From MGBC163016 sp964462135 (GTDB taxonomy: Bacteria; Actinomycetota; Coriobacteriia; Coriobacteriales; Eggerthellaceae): DNA of 39,941 nt. The stretch is taken from assembly GCA_964462135.1 (NCBI GenBank), contig CAYWWK010000021.1:1-39941 (forward strand), given 5' to 3'. Positions within the stretch are counted from its first letter, which is position 1; every line of letters begins with the position of its first letter. The position numbers and the translations under genes were made by a program. The notes under the pieces were generated by a model. That model saw only the letters and a list, made by a program, of their open reading frames with translations, was not told where the DNA came from and ran no database searches. Shown one piece after another: positions 22,742 to 32,037 of this stretch.

Positions 22742-25700
22742 ATGAGAGGACCGAAGAATATGCACCGGTTGGAACCGTTGCTCCACAAGGTTTTGGCCAT
22801 CATCATGTCAGGGGTCATCGTACTTGGCATGATGCCGTTGGCTGCGTATGCGGATGAAGGCCAATCCGGTGGTCCTTCCGTTGCTACCCGTACGTCGGAT
22901 GCCGGCAACGCGTCAAATGCATTTGATGCGCCTGACGCGGATGATGGGCCGGATTCTTCGGGCTTGTCAAATGCGTCTGGTTCATCAGATGGCCCTGCCG
23001 CATCGGGTGCGTCGGATACGACAGGAACACCCAGCACGACAGCCGCATCAAGCCTTCCTGGCACCTCTGACGCATCGGTCTCTTCAGGTACATCTGCCGT
23101 GTCAGAGGATGCTGCGCCAGGTGGACAGAAGCCCACCGATCATCCATCTGCGCAAGCTGCGATAACTGTGCAGGTGAAGATAACCGCGCAGGCCGGCGGT
23201 GCCTTTCTGTTCGGGCCGAGAACAAATGCCGAGGTGTCGAGCGACCTGGCAGAAAGCTACGGGTACACAGATGCTGTTGAAGGCGGAGTGTCAGCGCTTG
23301 ATGTTCTGGTGAAGGCACATGAAGTATGGCTTGGTGATGAGTTCACAGCCGATACCGCTGGGTACTTCCTCGATCCTGGCAACGGATTCGTGCAGAACAT
23401 GTTCGGAATGGGCAGCGAAGACTGCGGCTTTTTGGTGAACTCCGCTTATCCGGGCAGCTCCACTGTATTGAACGCCCAGCTAGTCGATGGCGATGCAGTT
23501 GACTTCTTCGTATTGCAGGATGAATCGAGCAACAACAACCATATCTCATGGTTCACCAGCAACGGGGCATATGCCGAATCGGTGTCTGCTGCGCCTGGTG
23601 CGACGCTGAACTTGAAAGTCGCTGGTGTGGCGTTCCAGCCCGCATACAATTTCAGCAGCGCGGAGCTCATGCATGCTTCAGGGCAGGCAGTGCAGAATGC
23701 GCATGTGGCATGGGTGAATGAAAACGGTGCTTTGACAGAGATAGAGGGCGTAGCGAGCGCCTCGGATGGGTCGGTCAGCATTCCTACTCCAGAAACCGAG
23801 GGTGCATATCGCTTGACTGCGTACGTGAATGCTGGCGACTTCGGTTACTATTCTCCGCCTCTCATCATGTCGATCCTTGATGTGATCGTGGATGCTTCAG
23901 CGTCTTCGAGTGCAGGACCGTGCGATCTGGTGTCGCTTGAGGTTACCTATCTTGATTACGCATCCTATCCATCAGCCCTGACTCTTTCTCCAGTTTTTGA
24001 TCCGGAGATGGCTTCCTATACGACGCCTGTTGTCGACTACGCCAGCGCGGCCTTCTTGCGGATGTGCTATGTGCGTGCCGTCGCTGCGAACGAATCTGCC
24101 GTGATGTCTGCCACACTCAATGACAACGGCAGCATCTTCCCTCTGAAGTCCGATGGTGGCATGTGGAGCAACTTCGGCTCAAGCGCCGTTCTTGAACCGG
24201 GCAACAATACAGTTACGGTAACGGTGGCGGCAAGCAATGCGCCCGATGCGGAAACGAAGAGTTATACCGTGGTGATCCCCATGCGGGATGAAAACGGCAA
24301 TGACCCTGACCCACTGCCTGGGCCTGATGATCCGCAGCCGCCCGAGAAGGTCATATCCAGTGCAGCCGATGTCCCCGAAACCATCGAAGAAGGAGAGGTC
24401 TATGCGCTTGCGAACGACATCGTGCTCGATAGCGGCCAGCAGATAACGTCCATTGTCGGCACTTTGGACGGGCGCGGACATACGATTGCCCTTGATGGCA
24501 CGGCGCTTGCCAACACGATCACAGGTACAGTACAAAATCTGGGGCTTGCAGGCAAGGCAGAGGTGAAGGATACGCCTACGGGCAGTTTCGCCATGCACTT
24601 CAGCGGCACGATTCAAAACTGCTTCTCTGTGGCAACCGTTTCCACTGGTGGCTGGAGGGCTGACCCCGGTGGATTCGTCGCCGACATGACGGGCGGCGTG
24701 ATCCGCAACAGCTACTTCTCGGGCGATGCGGGATTCGGTGGAGCCTTCGTGTCGGGCGGAACGGTCGCCAATCTTTGCCATACGGTTTACGACAAGGGCT
24801 ATGGTGGAAACGTTGCTGGTATCAATTTAGCGAGCCAGAACCTCGTGGATGTTCACAAGATAGGGGATTACGGCGACTCGGTGACCTCGTGGCTCGAAGC
24901 CGTGGATGTCCTCAACGCCGAGCGCCCCGATACGGGCTATGTGTGGGTGCTCTTGGAAGGCGCTTCGCTGCCCATCTTGCAAGACAAGAACAACGTGACG
25001 GTCAACCGCTCGGCCTTGAACGCAGCCATTGAGAAGGCCAATGCCCTCGTTCCCGAAAAGGGCAAATACACGCAAGCAAGCTGGGATGCGGTGGAAGCAG
25101 CCCTCGCTGCGGCGAACGCTTTGCCTGCAGACGCGAGCCAAGATGTGGTGAATGCGGCTGCGCGAGCGCTCAACGATGCGATCGATGCCCTCGTGAAACA
25201 GAAGGCCATGGAGCCTGTTGCGCTTCCCCAGGATGGCAGCGTGATTGAGATTGATACTGCGGCCGATTTGGCTAACTTAGGTGCCGACGATAGCGATACC
25301 ACCGGGAAATACTATGTGCTCACGCAGGATATCGAGCTATCGAGCAGTCATAATAACTGGCGCTTCAACCCCTTCAATGGCGTGCTAAACGGACAGGGGC
25401 ACACCATCACTTTGAACGGCAAGAGGGTGTTCCCGCATGCTGAGATTGGCGAGGAAGGCGTTGTCCAAAATATTCGCTTCCAGGGAACGATCAATGGCGA
25501 CAACAGCGTGCTTGGCAATTACTTCAAAGGCGCGGTGATCAACTGCAGCTCCAACGTGAAGGCTGGCCAGGGATACAAGACGAGCGGGTTTGCCAAATAT
25601 CTTGATGGCGGCGTGATCTCCAACTGCTATGTGATCGGCTCGCCCAACAACGCCTTCGTGGAAACGAAGAATACGGGAAGCATTGTGAACTCATATTGGG

Positions 25701-28438
25701 AGCAGGGAATCGCCAATGCGATCCCGGTAGATGCAGGAAGCGCCGAGAAACCGGGCGTCGAGATGCGGACGTTGGCGTTTGCGAATCTGATGAACCAGAA
25801 CAAAGGCGAAAATGGCACAGCGTGGGGCCAGAATAGCGACGGATATCCATATTTCGGCCCCGATCTTCCCTATACCGAACCGGGAACCGAGCCGAACGAG
25901 CACAAGGTGGCCTTCGCGCCAAGCGCACCTGGCTCGTCGCCATTCATTGTCGAAGGGCAGCTTGCCATCAACCGTGCCGATGTCGACCAGTTCCAGAAGG
26001 CTGGCACACTTTCCTTGCCCGATTACAATGTGCCCGAGGGCTGCTCCATCGAATGGAATTCGAATCATCGGGACATTCGCTGCACGCTTGATACGGGCGA
26101 GTTGTATGCATCAGTGGTCGGTGAGGCTGTTATCACGGCAGATCTTCTAGGAACAGATGGGGTGAAGATAGGCACGTTGGCCTCCATTCCTGTCACAGTC
26201 GTTGAAGGCGAGATAGAGGACATCAAGCTCTTCGTGAATGGCAATGATGTGACCAATGGCATCGTTGAGCTTGCCGGTTCGCAGGATGCTGTCATCTCGG
26301 TGCATGCGAAGTACTCCGACTTCGATGGCTACCGCCCGGTGAATCCTTCGCTGTTCACGTATGAGTCGCTGAATCAGGAACTCATCAGCAAGGAGCCGCA
26401 ATATGCCAGCTTCCATTTCGAGAAGCCGGGTGAGGCTACGATGGAGGTGGCGTCCATCGTTGACCCTTCAGTCAAGGCATATATCTTCGCGAAATCGACG
26501 TATGTGGCAGCGCAATCCGTGCGACCAGGTATCTCAGGTGCGTTTACGGTGCATGGACGGAATGCGAACGATTGGCAGAGCAACCCGCCGCGCTTCAATC
26601 CTGATCACTGTGGCGTGATCGTAGAGCCAAGCAATGCCAGCTATGCTGACCGTGCCCACTGGAGCGTGTCAAGTTCTGATGAGAGCGTCGGCGTCTATGT
26701 TGACGATGCATATGTTCCGGTGAGCAGCGGAACGGTAACCTACACTGCAACGCTCACCGACCCGCAGACGGGTGTGAAGGTATCCGGTTCGTCTGAAGTC
26801 ACGTATGAGTATGCGAATCCCCTGCGCGAAGTGACCGCATCCGATACCTCCATCACGCTGCCTCGCAACGTCAAACAGGGACTCAGCCTGACCTTCTCAG
26901 GTATGAACGACGCTGAGGGATGGAGCATCACCGAGCCTTCAATCGTGTGGACGTATGACAAGGAAGGCATCGTTTCTATCTACCGCTCTAGAAACGAAGA
27001 CTCAATGAAGCGTGTAGAGGGTGCGCCTGATTACAATATGTTCGTTCTTTCTACGAACTATCAGGTGGAGGCGTTTGCAGAAGGCACCGTGACAGTCACA
27101 GGCACGCCCATTGACCAGACGAATACGGTGGCGCCCGTTGTCTTCACCATCACGGTCACTCCTGGGGAAGACCTTCCCGTGGTTGATATCAACCGGATCG
27201 TCAGCGAAGGATCATCCTCCGCTTTGCAGAACCTTGCCGGTTTGCATGCCCTCCGAGGGTATTCCTATGGAGATGAATGGGATGTGCTCACGTTGCTGCG
27301 CTCGGGGCATGAGATCAGCCCCGATGAGCTCAGCGCGTACTATTGGTCAGTGGTTGATGAGGTGAAGGGCTGGTCGGCTGACAGGAAACCGACTGATATC
27401 GAGCGCGTGTCCCTGGCTTTGACTGCCATGGGCAAAGACATCACGAATGTGGAAGGCGTGAATCTGGCGGCCATGATCCACGACCACCCCAACCTTCTGC
27501 GCCAGGGCTGCAACGCGGTCATCTTCGCGATGATCGCCCTTGATGCAGCGCAGGTCGATCCGCCGTCAGGGGCAGCTTGGACGCGCTCTTCATTGTTGGC
27601 AACGCTCCTTTCAGCGCAACATGATGATGGAGGGTTCGGTCTGTCGCCTGATGGCGCATCGGGCATCGACATCACTGCCATGGCGCTTCAGGCCTTGGCT
27701 CCATATCGTTTTGCGAATGGCTCGCTTGGGGTGGAGCAGGCAATCGATCGCGCCGTGGCCTATCTTGCAAGCCAGCTGCAGAAGCCGCAGTGCTCATATT
27801 CAACCTCAGAGGCTCAGTCGCAGGTCATCATCGCGCTTGCGACGTTGGGGATCGATCCGATCGAGGCTGGTTTCGGAGATGAGCATCGCAACATATTCTC
27901 ATCGTTCATGGATTCCTTCGCGAACAGCGACGGCGGTTTTTCGACGATAGCCAATGGCCAGACGACTGCCATGTCAACGGCACAGGCTTTGCAGGCTTTC
28001 GAGTCGTATCGGCGCTATGCTGCAGGTGAGGATCCATTCTGGCAGTTGTCAGCTGAACCTGATCGCCCTATCAATCCCAAGCCGCAGCAGCCTCAGGAGC
28101 CGCAGAGGCCCACGACGCCCGGGCAGTCTTCCCAGCCCACCGTCACGCCCACCGGGCTTGGGCGTGGCTTGGGTGGTGCTACCCGCGCGCTGGGGGCGGC
28201 CCTGGCCGTGGCTCCTGCAACAAATGGCGAAGGGCTACCAGACGCCTCCGTAGCGCAGAACTTCAGTTCTGCTTCTGAGGTTGCGGCCACCGGGCGGCTT
28301 GTGGAAGACGATTCGACCCCGCTCAGCTCTCTTGAACAGCAGGATGCGGGACTGTGGTGGATCTGGCTTCTGCTCATGGCGGCCGGTGCGGGTGCCTTCA
28401 TTGGTGCCTACGCCATCAAGCGCCGGGAAGAGCAGTGA
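22742..28438 (+). CDS. Giant surface protein with DUF4430 domain and C-terminal alpha/alpha barrel, transcobalamin-like
   Basis: ATG 22742 has AAGGGAGGGG upstream; ATG 22682, overlapping the previous stop, would add 20 residues. The product has 1898 aa. A signal peptide ends at AAYA before DEG (about residue 38). A Ser/Ala/Asp-rich spacer follows. Domains in order are: DUF4430 (about 141-270); an Ig-like and a cadherin-like sandwich; GLUG-like beta-helix repeats (about 534-673 and 833-1040) flanking a FIVAR helix bundle (754-820); several bacterial Ig-like segments; and an alpha/alpha barrel of prenyltransferase/squalene-cyclase type (about 1480-1765), with repeated DGGFGLSPDG and DGGFSTIANG turns. 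A Pro-rich segment, a membrane helix (about 1870-1893) and KRREEQ end it. A barrel plus DUF4430 is the architecture of intrinsic factor. There is no LPXTG motif. Cobalamin binding is inferred. Confidence 0.9.
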   Translation: MRGPKNMHRLEPLLHKVLAIIMSGVIVLGMMPLAAYADEGQSGGPSVATRTSDAGNASNAFDAPDADDGPDSSGLSNASGSSDGPAASGASDTTGTPSTTAASSLPGTSDASVSSGTSAVSEDAAPGGQKPTDHPSAQAAITVQVKITAQAGGAFLFGPRTNAEVSSDLAESYGYTDAVEGGVSALDVLVKAHEVWLGDEFTADTAGYFLDPGNGFVQNMFGMGSEDCGFLVNSAYPGSSTVLNAQLVDGDAVDFFVLQDESSNNNHISWFTSNGAYAESVSAAPGATLNLKVAGVAFQPAYNFSSAELMHASGQAVQNAHVAWVNENGALTEIEGVASASDGSVSIPTPETEGAYRLTAYVNAGDFGYYSPPLIMSILDVIVDASASSSAGPCDLVSLEVTYLDYASYPSALTLSPVFDPEMASYTTPVVDYASAAFLRMCYVRAVAANESAVMSATLNDNGSIFPLKSDGGMWSNFGSSAVLEPGNNTVTVTVAASNAPDAETKSYTVVIPMRDENGNDPDPLPGPDDPQPPEKVISSAADVPETIEEGEVYALANDIVLDSGQQITSIVGTLDGRGHTIALDGTALANTITGTVQNLGLAGKAEVKDTPTGSFAMHFSGTIQNCFSVATVSTGGWRADPGGFVADMTGGVIRNSYFSGDAGFGGAFVSGGTVANLCHTVYDKGYGGNVAGINLASQNLVDVHKIGDYGDSVTSWLEAVDVLNAERPDTGYVWVLLEGASLPILQDKNNVTVNRSALNAAIEKANALVPEKGKYTQASWDAVEAALAAANALPADASQDVVNAAARALNDAIDALVKQKAMEPVALPQDGSVIEIDTAADLANLGADDSDTTGKYYVLTQDIELSSSHNNWRFNPFNGVLNGQGHTITLNGKRVFPHAEIGEEGVVQNIRFQGTINGDNSVLGNYFKGAVINCSSNVKAGQGYKTSGFAKYLDGGVISNCYVIGSPNNAFVETKNTGSIVNSYWEQGIANAIPVDAGSAEKPGVEMRTLAFANLMNQNKGENGTAWGQNSDGYPYFGPDLPYTEPGTEPNEHKVAFAPSAPGSSPFIVEGQLAINRADVDQFQKAGTLSLPDYNVPEGCSIEWNSNHRDIRCTLDTGELYASVVGEAVITADLLGTDGVKIGTLASIPVTVVEGEIEDIKLFVNGNDVTNGIVELAGSQDAVISVHAKYSDFDGYRPVNPSLFTYESLNQELISKEPQYASFHFEKPGEATMEVASIVDPSVKAYIFAKSTYVAAQSVRPGISGAFTVHGRNANDWQSNPPRFNPDHCGVIVEPSNASYADRAHWSVSSSDESVGVYVDDAYVPVSSGTVTYTATLTDPQTGVKVSGSSEVTYEYANPLREVTASDTSITLPRNVKQGLSLTFSGMNDAEGWSITEPSIVWTYDKEGIVSIYRSRNEDSMKRVEGAPDYNMFVLSTNYQVEAFAEGTVTVTGTPIDQTNTVAPVVFTITVTPGEDLPVVDINRIVSEGSSSALQNLAGLHALRGYSYGDEWDVLTLLRSGHEISPDELSAYYWSVVDEVKGWSADRKPTDIERVSLALTAMGKDITNVEGVNLAAMIHDHPNLLRQGCNAVIFAMIALDAAQVDPPSGAAWTRSSLLATLLSAQHDDGGFGLSPDGASGIDITAMALQALAPYRFANGSLGVEQAIDRAVAYLASQLQKPQCSYSTSEAQSQVIIALATLGIDPIEAGFGDEHRNIFSSFMDSFANSDGGFSTIANGQTTAMSTAQALQAFESYRRYAAGEDPFWQLSAEPDRPINPKPQQPQEPQRPTTPGQSSQPTVTPTGLGRGLGGATRALGAALAVAPATNGEGLPDASVAQNFSSASEVAATGRLVEDDSTPLSSLEQQDAGLWWIWLLLMAAGAGAFIGAYAIKRREEQ

Positions 28439-28491
28439 GAAGCCGTATGGCCGGAGCAATCATGGGTATCCTCGTGGGTCGGTGAAGCATC

Positions 28492-29397
28492 GTGCGATTC
28501 GATTCCTATCATCCCTGCATCTCGCTCATCTTCTTTGCGTTCGTCATCGTCTGCGCCTGCGCCTTTGATCAGCCGATCTTCTTGGGGATAGGCTTCATGA
28601 GCGCATTCATCTACAGCGTCTACCTTAGAAGGATGCCGGGATTGCTAACGAATCTGGCGTTTCTCGCGGGAGGAATCGTCTTCGCTGGTTTCTATGCCGG
28701 GTTCAATCATTTCGGGGTGACCACGTTGGGCGAGAACCTCATCGGCAACAAGATGACACTGGAGTCTTTGGTGGCTGGTGGCGTGATCGGACTCAAGCTG
28801 GTCATCGTTTGCATGTGGGTCGAATGCATCCTCACCATCGTGTCCTCAGACATGGTGGTGTACCTCTTCGGGCGACTCTGGCCCCAGTTGGGACTCTTCG
28901 TCTCCATCGGAGTGCGCCTGCTTCCTCGCATCAGCCGTCGATATCGGAGGGCGAATGAGGCACGGTCGGGTGTGGGACGCGGTTTGTGTCAAGGCGGCGC
29001 GTTCGAATGCCTGCGAAACGAAGCGGCACTGCTTTCCAGCACGCTGACTTGGACGATCGAGGGACTGATCATGGCATCGGATTCCATGCGCAGCCGCGGG
29101 TTCGGATGCAATCGCGACCATCACACCCCACGCGTGCGTCGTACCGCCTTCTCCATCTATCGCTTCGATGCCCGTGATCGTGGTGTGGTCCTGGCCATGT
29201 TCGCCTGCATGATCATCGTGGCAGCCGGCGTGGCTTTGGATCAGACCACCATCCTCTACGATCCCGTCGTGGTGATGAACCGCGTGACCCCCCTCTCGGT
29301 CGTGTTCTATCTTGCCTATGGGGTCCTCTGTCTGATGCCCACTGCCTTGCAGGCAGTGGGAGAAGCACGCTTTCGGAGGCTCAGATATGCAGCCTGA
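28492..29397 (+). CDS. ecfT: ECF transporter transmembrane component EcfT (first copy)
   Basis: Starts at GTG 28492 with GGTGAAG upstream. The product has 301 aa with several hydrophobic helices. The coupling helix carries the EcfT signature, here SDSMRSRGFG, which contacts the ATPases. It follows the giant surface protein by 53 bases and overlaps the next gene by 11 bases. EcfT links the two ATPases to the substrate-binding S component. It differs enough from the second copy to be an old duplication and not a recent one, apart from the near-identical coupling-helix stretch. Confidence 0.9.
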   Translation: MRFDSYHPCISLIFFAFVIVCACAFDQPIFLGIGFMSAFIYSVYLRRMPGLLTNLAFLAGGIVFAGFYAGFNHFGVTTLGENLIGNKMTLESLVAGGVIGLKLVIVCMWVECILTIVSSDMVVYLFGRLWPQLGLFVSIGVRLLPRISRRYRRANEARSGVGRGLCQGGAFECLRNEAALLSSTLTWTIEGLIMASDSMRSRGFGCNRDHHTPRVRRTAFSIYRFDARDRGVVLAMFACMIIVAAGVALDQTTILYDPVVVMNRVTPLSVVFYLAYGVLCLMPTALQAVGEARFRRLRYAA

Positions 29398-30280
29398 TGC
29401 CTTCTCATCCTTCCATCCCGCTGTCACGTTTGTCTGGTTCGTCTGCGCCATCGTGTTCGTTGTGATCGTTCAGAATCCGGTTTGGATCGCTGTCGCGGGG
29501 GTTGCAGCCGCATCGCTGTATCTCATGGTGCGCGGCAGGAGCGGCTGGCGTGTCGCTTTGGGATTCATTCCCGTCTTCGCCGTCCTGGCCATCCTCAATG
29601 GCTTCTTCAATGCCAGGGGAGACACCGTGCTGTTCGTCTATTTCGGCAGGCCCTACACGGCAGAGGCGTTGGCGTATGGCACGCAGACGGCGGGTATGTT
29701 CGTAAGCATCATGCTGCTCTTCGGCAGCTACAACCGCATCATGACATCAGACAAGTTCATGTACCTCTTCGCCGGCTTGGCGCCTGCCATCACCTTGGTG
29801 CTCACGCTGGCCCTGCGTCTTGTGCCCGACTACCTGCGCAAGGCCACCCAGATTTCCGGTGCGCGGGACTGCATTGGGAAAGGTGCGGCGGAAGGCGGTT
29901 TCATGGAACGGGTGGAAAGTGGCGCAAGCGTTCTGGGGGCGCTGACTGCGTGGGCTTTGGAGTCAGGCATCATCACAGCGGATTCCATGCGCAGTCGCGG
30001 GTTCGTGGCAAGTCGAAGCGGCACGACCCATTTCGCTTCCCATCGGTTCGGTGCTCGCAATGCAGGTATGCTTGTCGCATTCGCCATGCTTGCAGCCCTT
30101 GTGATGACAGGTCTTCTTCAAGGAGCGGCGGCGATGGAATTCTTTCCCGTGGTGCAGATTCCCTCGGTTTCCCTCCTTGGTACCCTGTCATTCGCTGCGT
30201 TTGCCGTTTTCATGTTCATTCCATTCGCTATCGACCTTTGGGAGAGGATCTCATGGCGCAATTCCATATCCAGGATCTGA
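29387..30280 (+). CDS. ecfT: ECF transporter transmembrane component EcfT (second copy)
   Basis: ATG 29387 overlaps the end of the first EcfT gene by 11 bases. The product has 297 aa with the same fold. The helix signature TADSMRSRGFV matches the first copy. It starts with a different N-terminal sequence (MQPDAFSSFHPAVTFVWF) and has its own membrane helices, so it is not a split of one gene. It overlaps the ATPase gene by 28 bases. Two EcfT proteins beside one fused double ATPase suggest a heterodimeric or alternative T unit, which is uncommon. Confidence 0.9.
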   Translation: MQPDAFSSFHPAVTFVWFVCAIVFVVIVQNPVWIAVAGVAAASLYLMVRGRSGWRVALGFIPVFAVLAILNGFFNARGDTVLFVYFGRPYTAEALAYGTQTAGMFVSIMLLFGSYNRIMTSDKFMYLFAGLAPAITLVLTLALRLVPDYLRKATQISGARDCIGKGAAEGGFMERVESGASVLGALTAWALESGIITADSMRSRGFVASRSGTTHFASHRFGARNAGMLVAFAMLAALVMTGLLQGAAAMEFFPVVQIPSVSLLGTLSFAAFAVFMFIPFAIDLWERISWRNSISRI

Positions 30281-32037
30281 CCTTTTCCTATCCGGGGCAA
30301 GAGCGTCGCGCCCTTGATGGGGTGACGCTCGATGTCGAGAGAGGAAGCTACGTGTGCATCTGCGGGCGGTCTGGATGCGGGAAGACGACGCTTCTGCGGC
30401 ATTTGAAGACGGTGCTGGCACCTTATGGGGAAATCTCGGGTGACATCTTTTTCGAAGGGATGCCCTTGGGCGAGGTGACTTTGCGCGAACAGGCGCAGTT
30501 CATCGGCTTCGTCATGCAGAACCCCGATGCACAGGTGGTGACGGACAAGGTGTGGCACGAGCTTGCCTTCGGGTTGGAGAGCCTGGGGGTGGATCAAGCC
30601 ACCATGCGTCTGCGGGTTGCGGAGATGGCCAGCTACTTCGGCATACAGCATTGGTTCCACAAAGACGTCGCGGAGCTCTCCGGTGGCCAAAAGCAGCTGT
30701 TGAACCTGGCATCCATCATGGCCATGCAGCCCAGCGTCCTCATCCTGGACGAACCCACCAGCCAGCTTGACCCCATCGCCGCAGCTGACTTCCTGAACAC
30801 CGTGCGCAAGATCAATCGGGAATTGGGAACCACGATCATCATCACCGAGCATCGTCTTGAGGACGTGTTCGCCACTGCTGATGCGGTTGTGGTGATGGAG
30901 GCGGGCCGCGTTGCCTGTGAGGGCACGCCGCGGGAGGTGGCCCAGAGGCTCTATCAGGAAGAAAGCGCCATGACCTATGCCCTGCCAGCGCCCGTGCGCA
31001 TCTTCTATGGGGTACAGGAACGCGGAGGGGTCAGTGAAGGAGAGTCCAGCGAACGGCAACAGGCACCTGGGCTTTCTCAGATGGCGAACGAGCCGCATCG
31101 GCAGCCACCCGCACCCTTGACCGTGCGGGAAGGACGCCAATGGCTTTTGGACTACGTGAGCGTCCGCAACCTTCCCGTTCGTTCGTTGCCGCAGGAGGAA
31201 CCCATCGCTTCCGAGGACGGGGATGCGGCAGTGCGCCTGAAGGAGGTATGGTTCCGCTACGAACGGGAGGCCCCCGATGTGCTTCGTGGTGTGAGCCTGA
31301 AGGTGTCGAGGGGGAGCCTGTTCGCCTTGGTTGGGGGGAATGGCGCAGGGAAATCAACCCTGCTCAAGACCCTTTGCGGCATTTGCAAACCCTACCGTGG
31401 GCGCGTGGAAGTGCTGGGACGCAAACTGACTGACTGGAAGCGCGGCTCGCTCTTTCGTGGGGCCTTGGCCATGCTTCCCCAAGACCCCCAGAATCTCTTC
31501 GTGAAGAAGACCGTGCGGGCCGATCTGGAAGAGATGACCTTGGATTCGGGCGGTGTTGGTGGTTTGGGAAAGGAGGCGGGGGATACTTCGGGCCGTTCGG
31601 TGCAGGAGCGCATTCAGGAAGTCGCACGTCTCTGCGACATAGAGGATCTGCTGGATCAGCACCCCTTCGACCTGTCTGGAGGCGAACTGCAACGGGCGGC
31701 TTTGGCGAAGGTGCTGCTCTGTGAACCTCAAGTGCTGCTTTTGGATGAGCCCACGAAGGGGATAGACTCGTTCTTCAAGCGCAAGCTGGCGGAGGTGTTG
31801 CGCCAGCTCATCCAAAGGGGGCTTACGGTCATCATGGTGTCGCATGACGTGGAGTTCTGCGCACGCCATGCCGATTCCGTCTCATTGTTCTTCGATGGCG
31901 CGGTGGTTGCCACCAACACTCCGCGTGCGTTCTTCTCCATGAACTCGTTCTATACGACGGCAGCCAACCGGATGAGCCGCCATGTGTTCACAAATGCGGT
32001 GACTGATGAGGATGTGATGGAACTGTGCCTGGCATAG
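30253..32037 (+). CDS. ECF transporter double ATPase (fused EcfA-EcfA')
   Basis: ATG 30253 with GGAG 12 bases before it; the long frame upstream, from 29482, runs through the EcfT gene and is not coding. The product has 594 aa with two complete ABC ATPase domains. Domain 1 has Walker A CGRSGCGKTT, signature LSGGQKQL and Walker B VLILDEPTSQLD. Domain 2 has Walker A VGGNGAGKST, signature LSGGELQR and Walker B VLLLDEPTKGID. A linker of about 75 residues (about 240-315) joins them. Fused EcfA-EcfA' proteins are known from actinobacteria. It powers uptake by the S component encoded next, which it overlaps by 13 bases. Confidence 0.95.
   Translation: MAQFHIQDLTFSYPGQERRALDGVTLDVERGSYVCICGRSGCGKTTLLRHLKTVLAPYGEISGDIFFEGMPLGEVTLREQAQFIGFVMQNPDAQVVTDKVWHELAFGLESLGVDQATMRLRVAEMASYFGIQHWFHKDVAELSGGQKQLLNLASIMAMQPSVLILDEPTSQLDPIAAADFLNTVRKINRELGTTIIITEHRLEDVFATADAVVVMEAGRVACEGTPREVAQRLYQEESAMTYALPAPVRIFYGVQERGGVSEGESSERQQAPGLSQMANEPHRQPPAPLTVREGRQWLLDYVSVRNLPVRSLPQEEPIASEDGDAAVRLKEVWFRYEREAPDVLRGVSLKVSRGSLFALVGGNGAGKSTLLKTLCGICKPYRGRVEVLGRKLTDWKRGSLFRGALAMLPQDPQNLFVKKTVRADLEEMTLDSGGVGGLGKEAGDTSGRSVQERIQEVARLCDIEDLLDQHPFDLSGGELQRAALAKVLLCEPQVLLLDEPTKGIDSFFKRKLAEVLRQLIQRGLTVIMVSHDVEFCARHADSVSLFFDGAVVATNTPRAFFSMNSFYTTAANRMSRHVFTNAVTDEDVMELCLA

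Noticed and set aside
22742..28438. Simple adhesin or LPXTG-anchored surface protein
   Set aside because: GLUG, FIVAR and Ig-like segments fit an adhesin, but there is no LPXTG motif, and the DUF4430, alpha/alpha barrel, riboswitch and ECF genes favour cobalamin capture. An adhesive role in addition cannot be excluded.
29482..30252. Long N-terminal extension of the double ATPase
   Set aside because: It is out of frame with the second EcfT gene and reads as nonsense (His/Arg/Cys rich); the ATPase fold begins right after ATG 30253.
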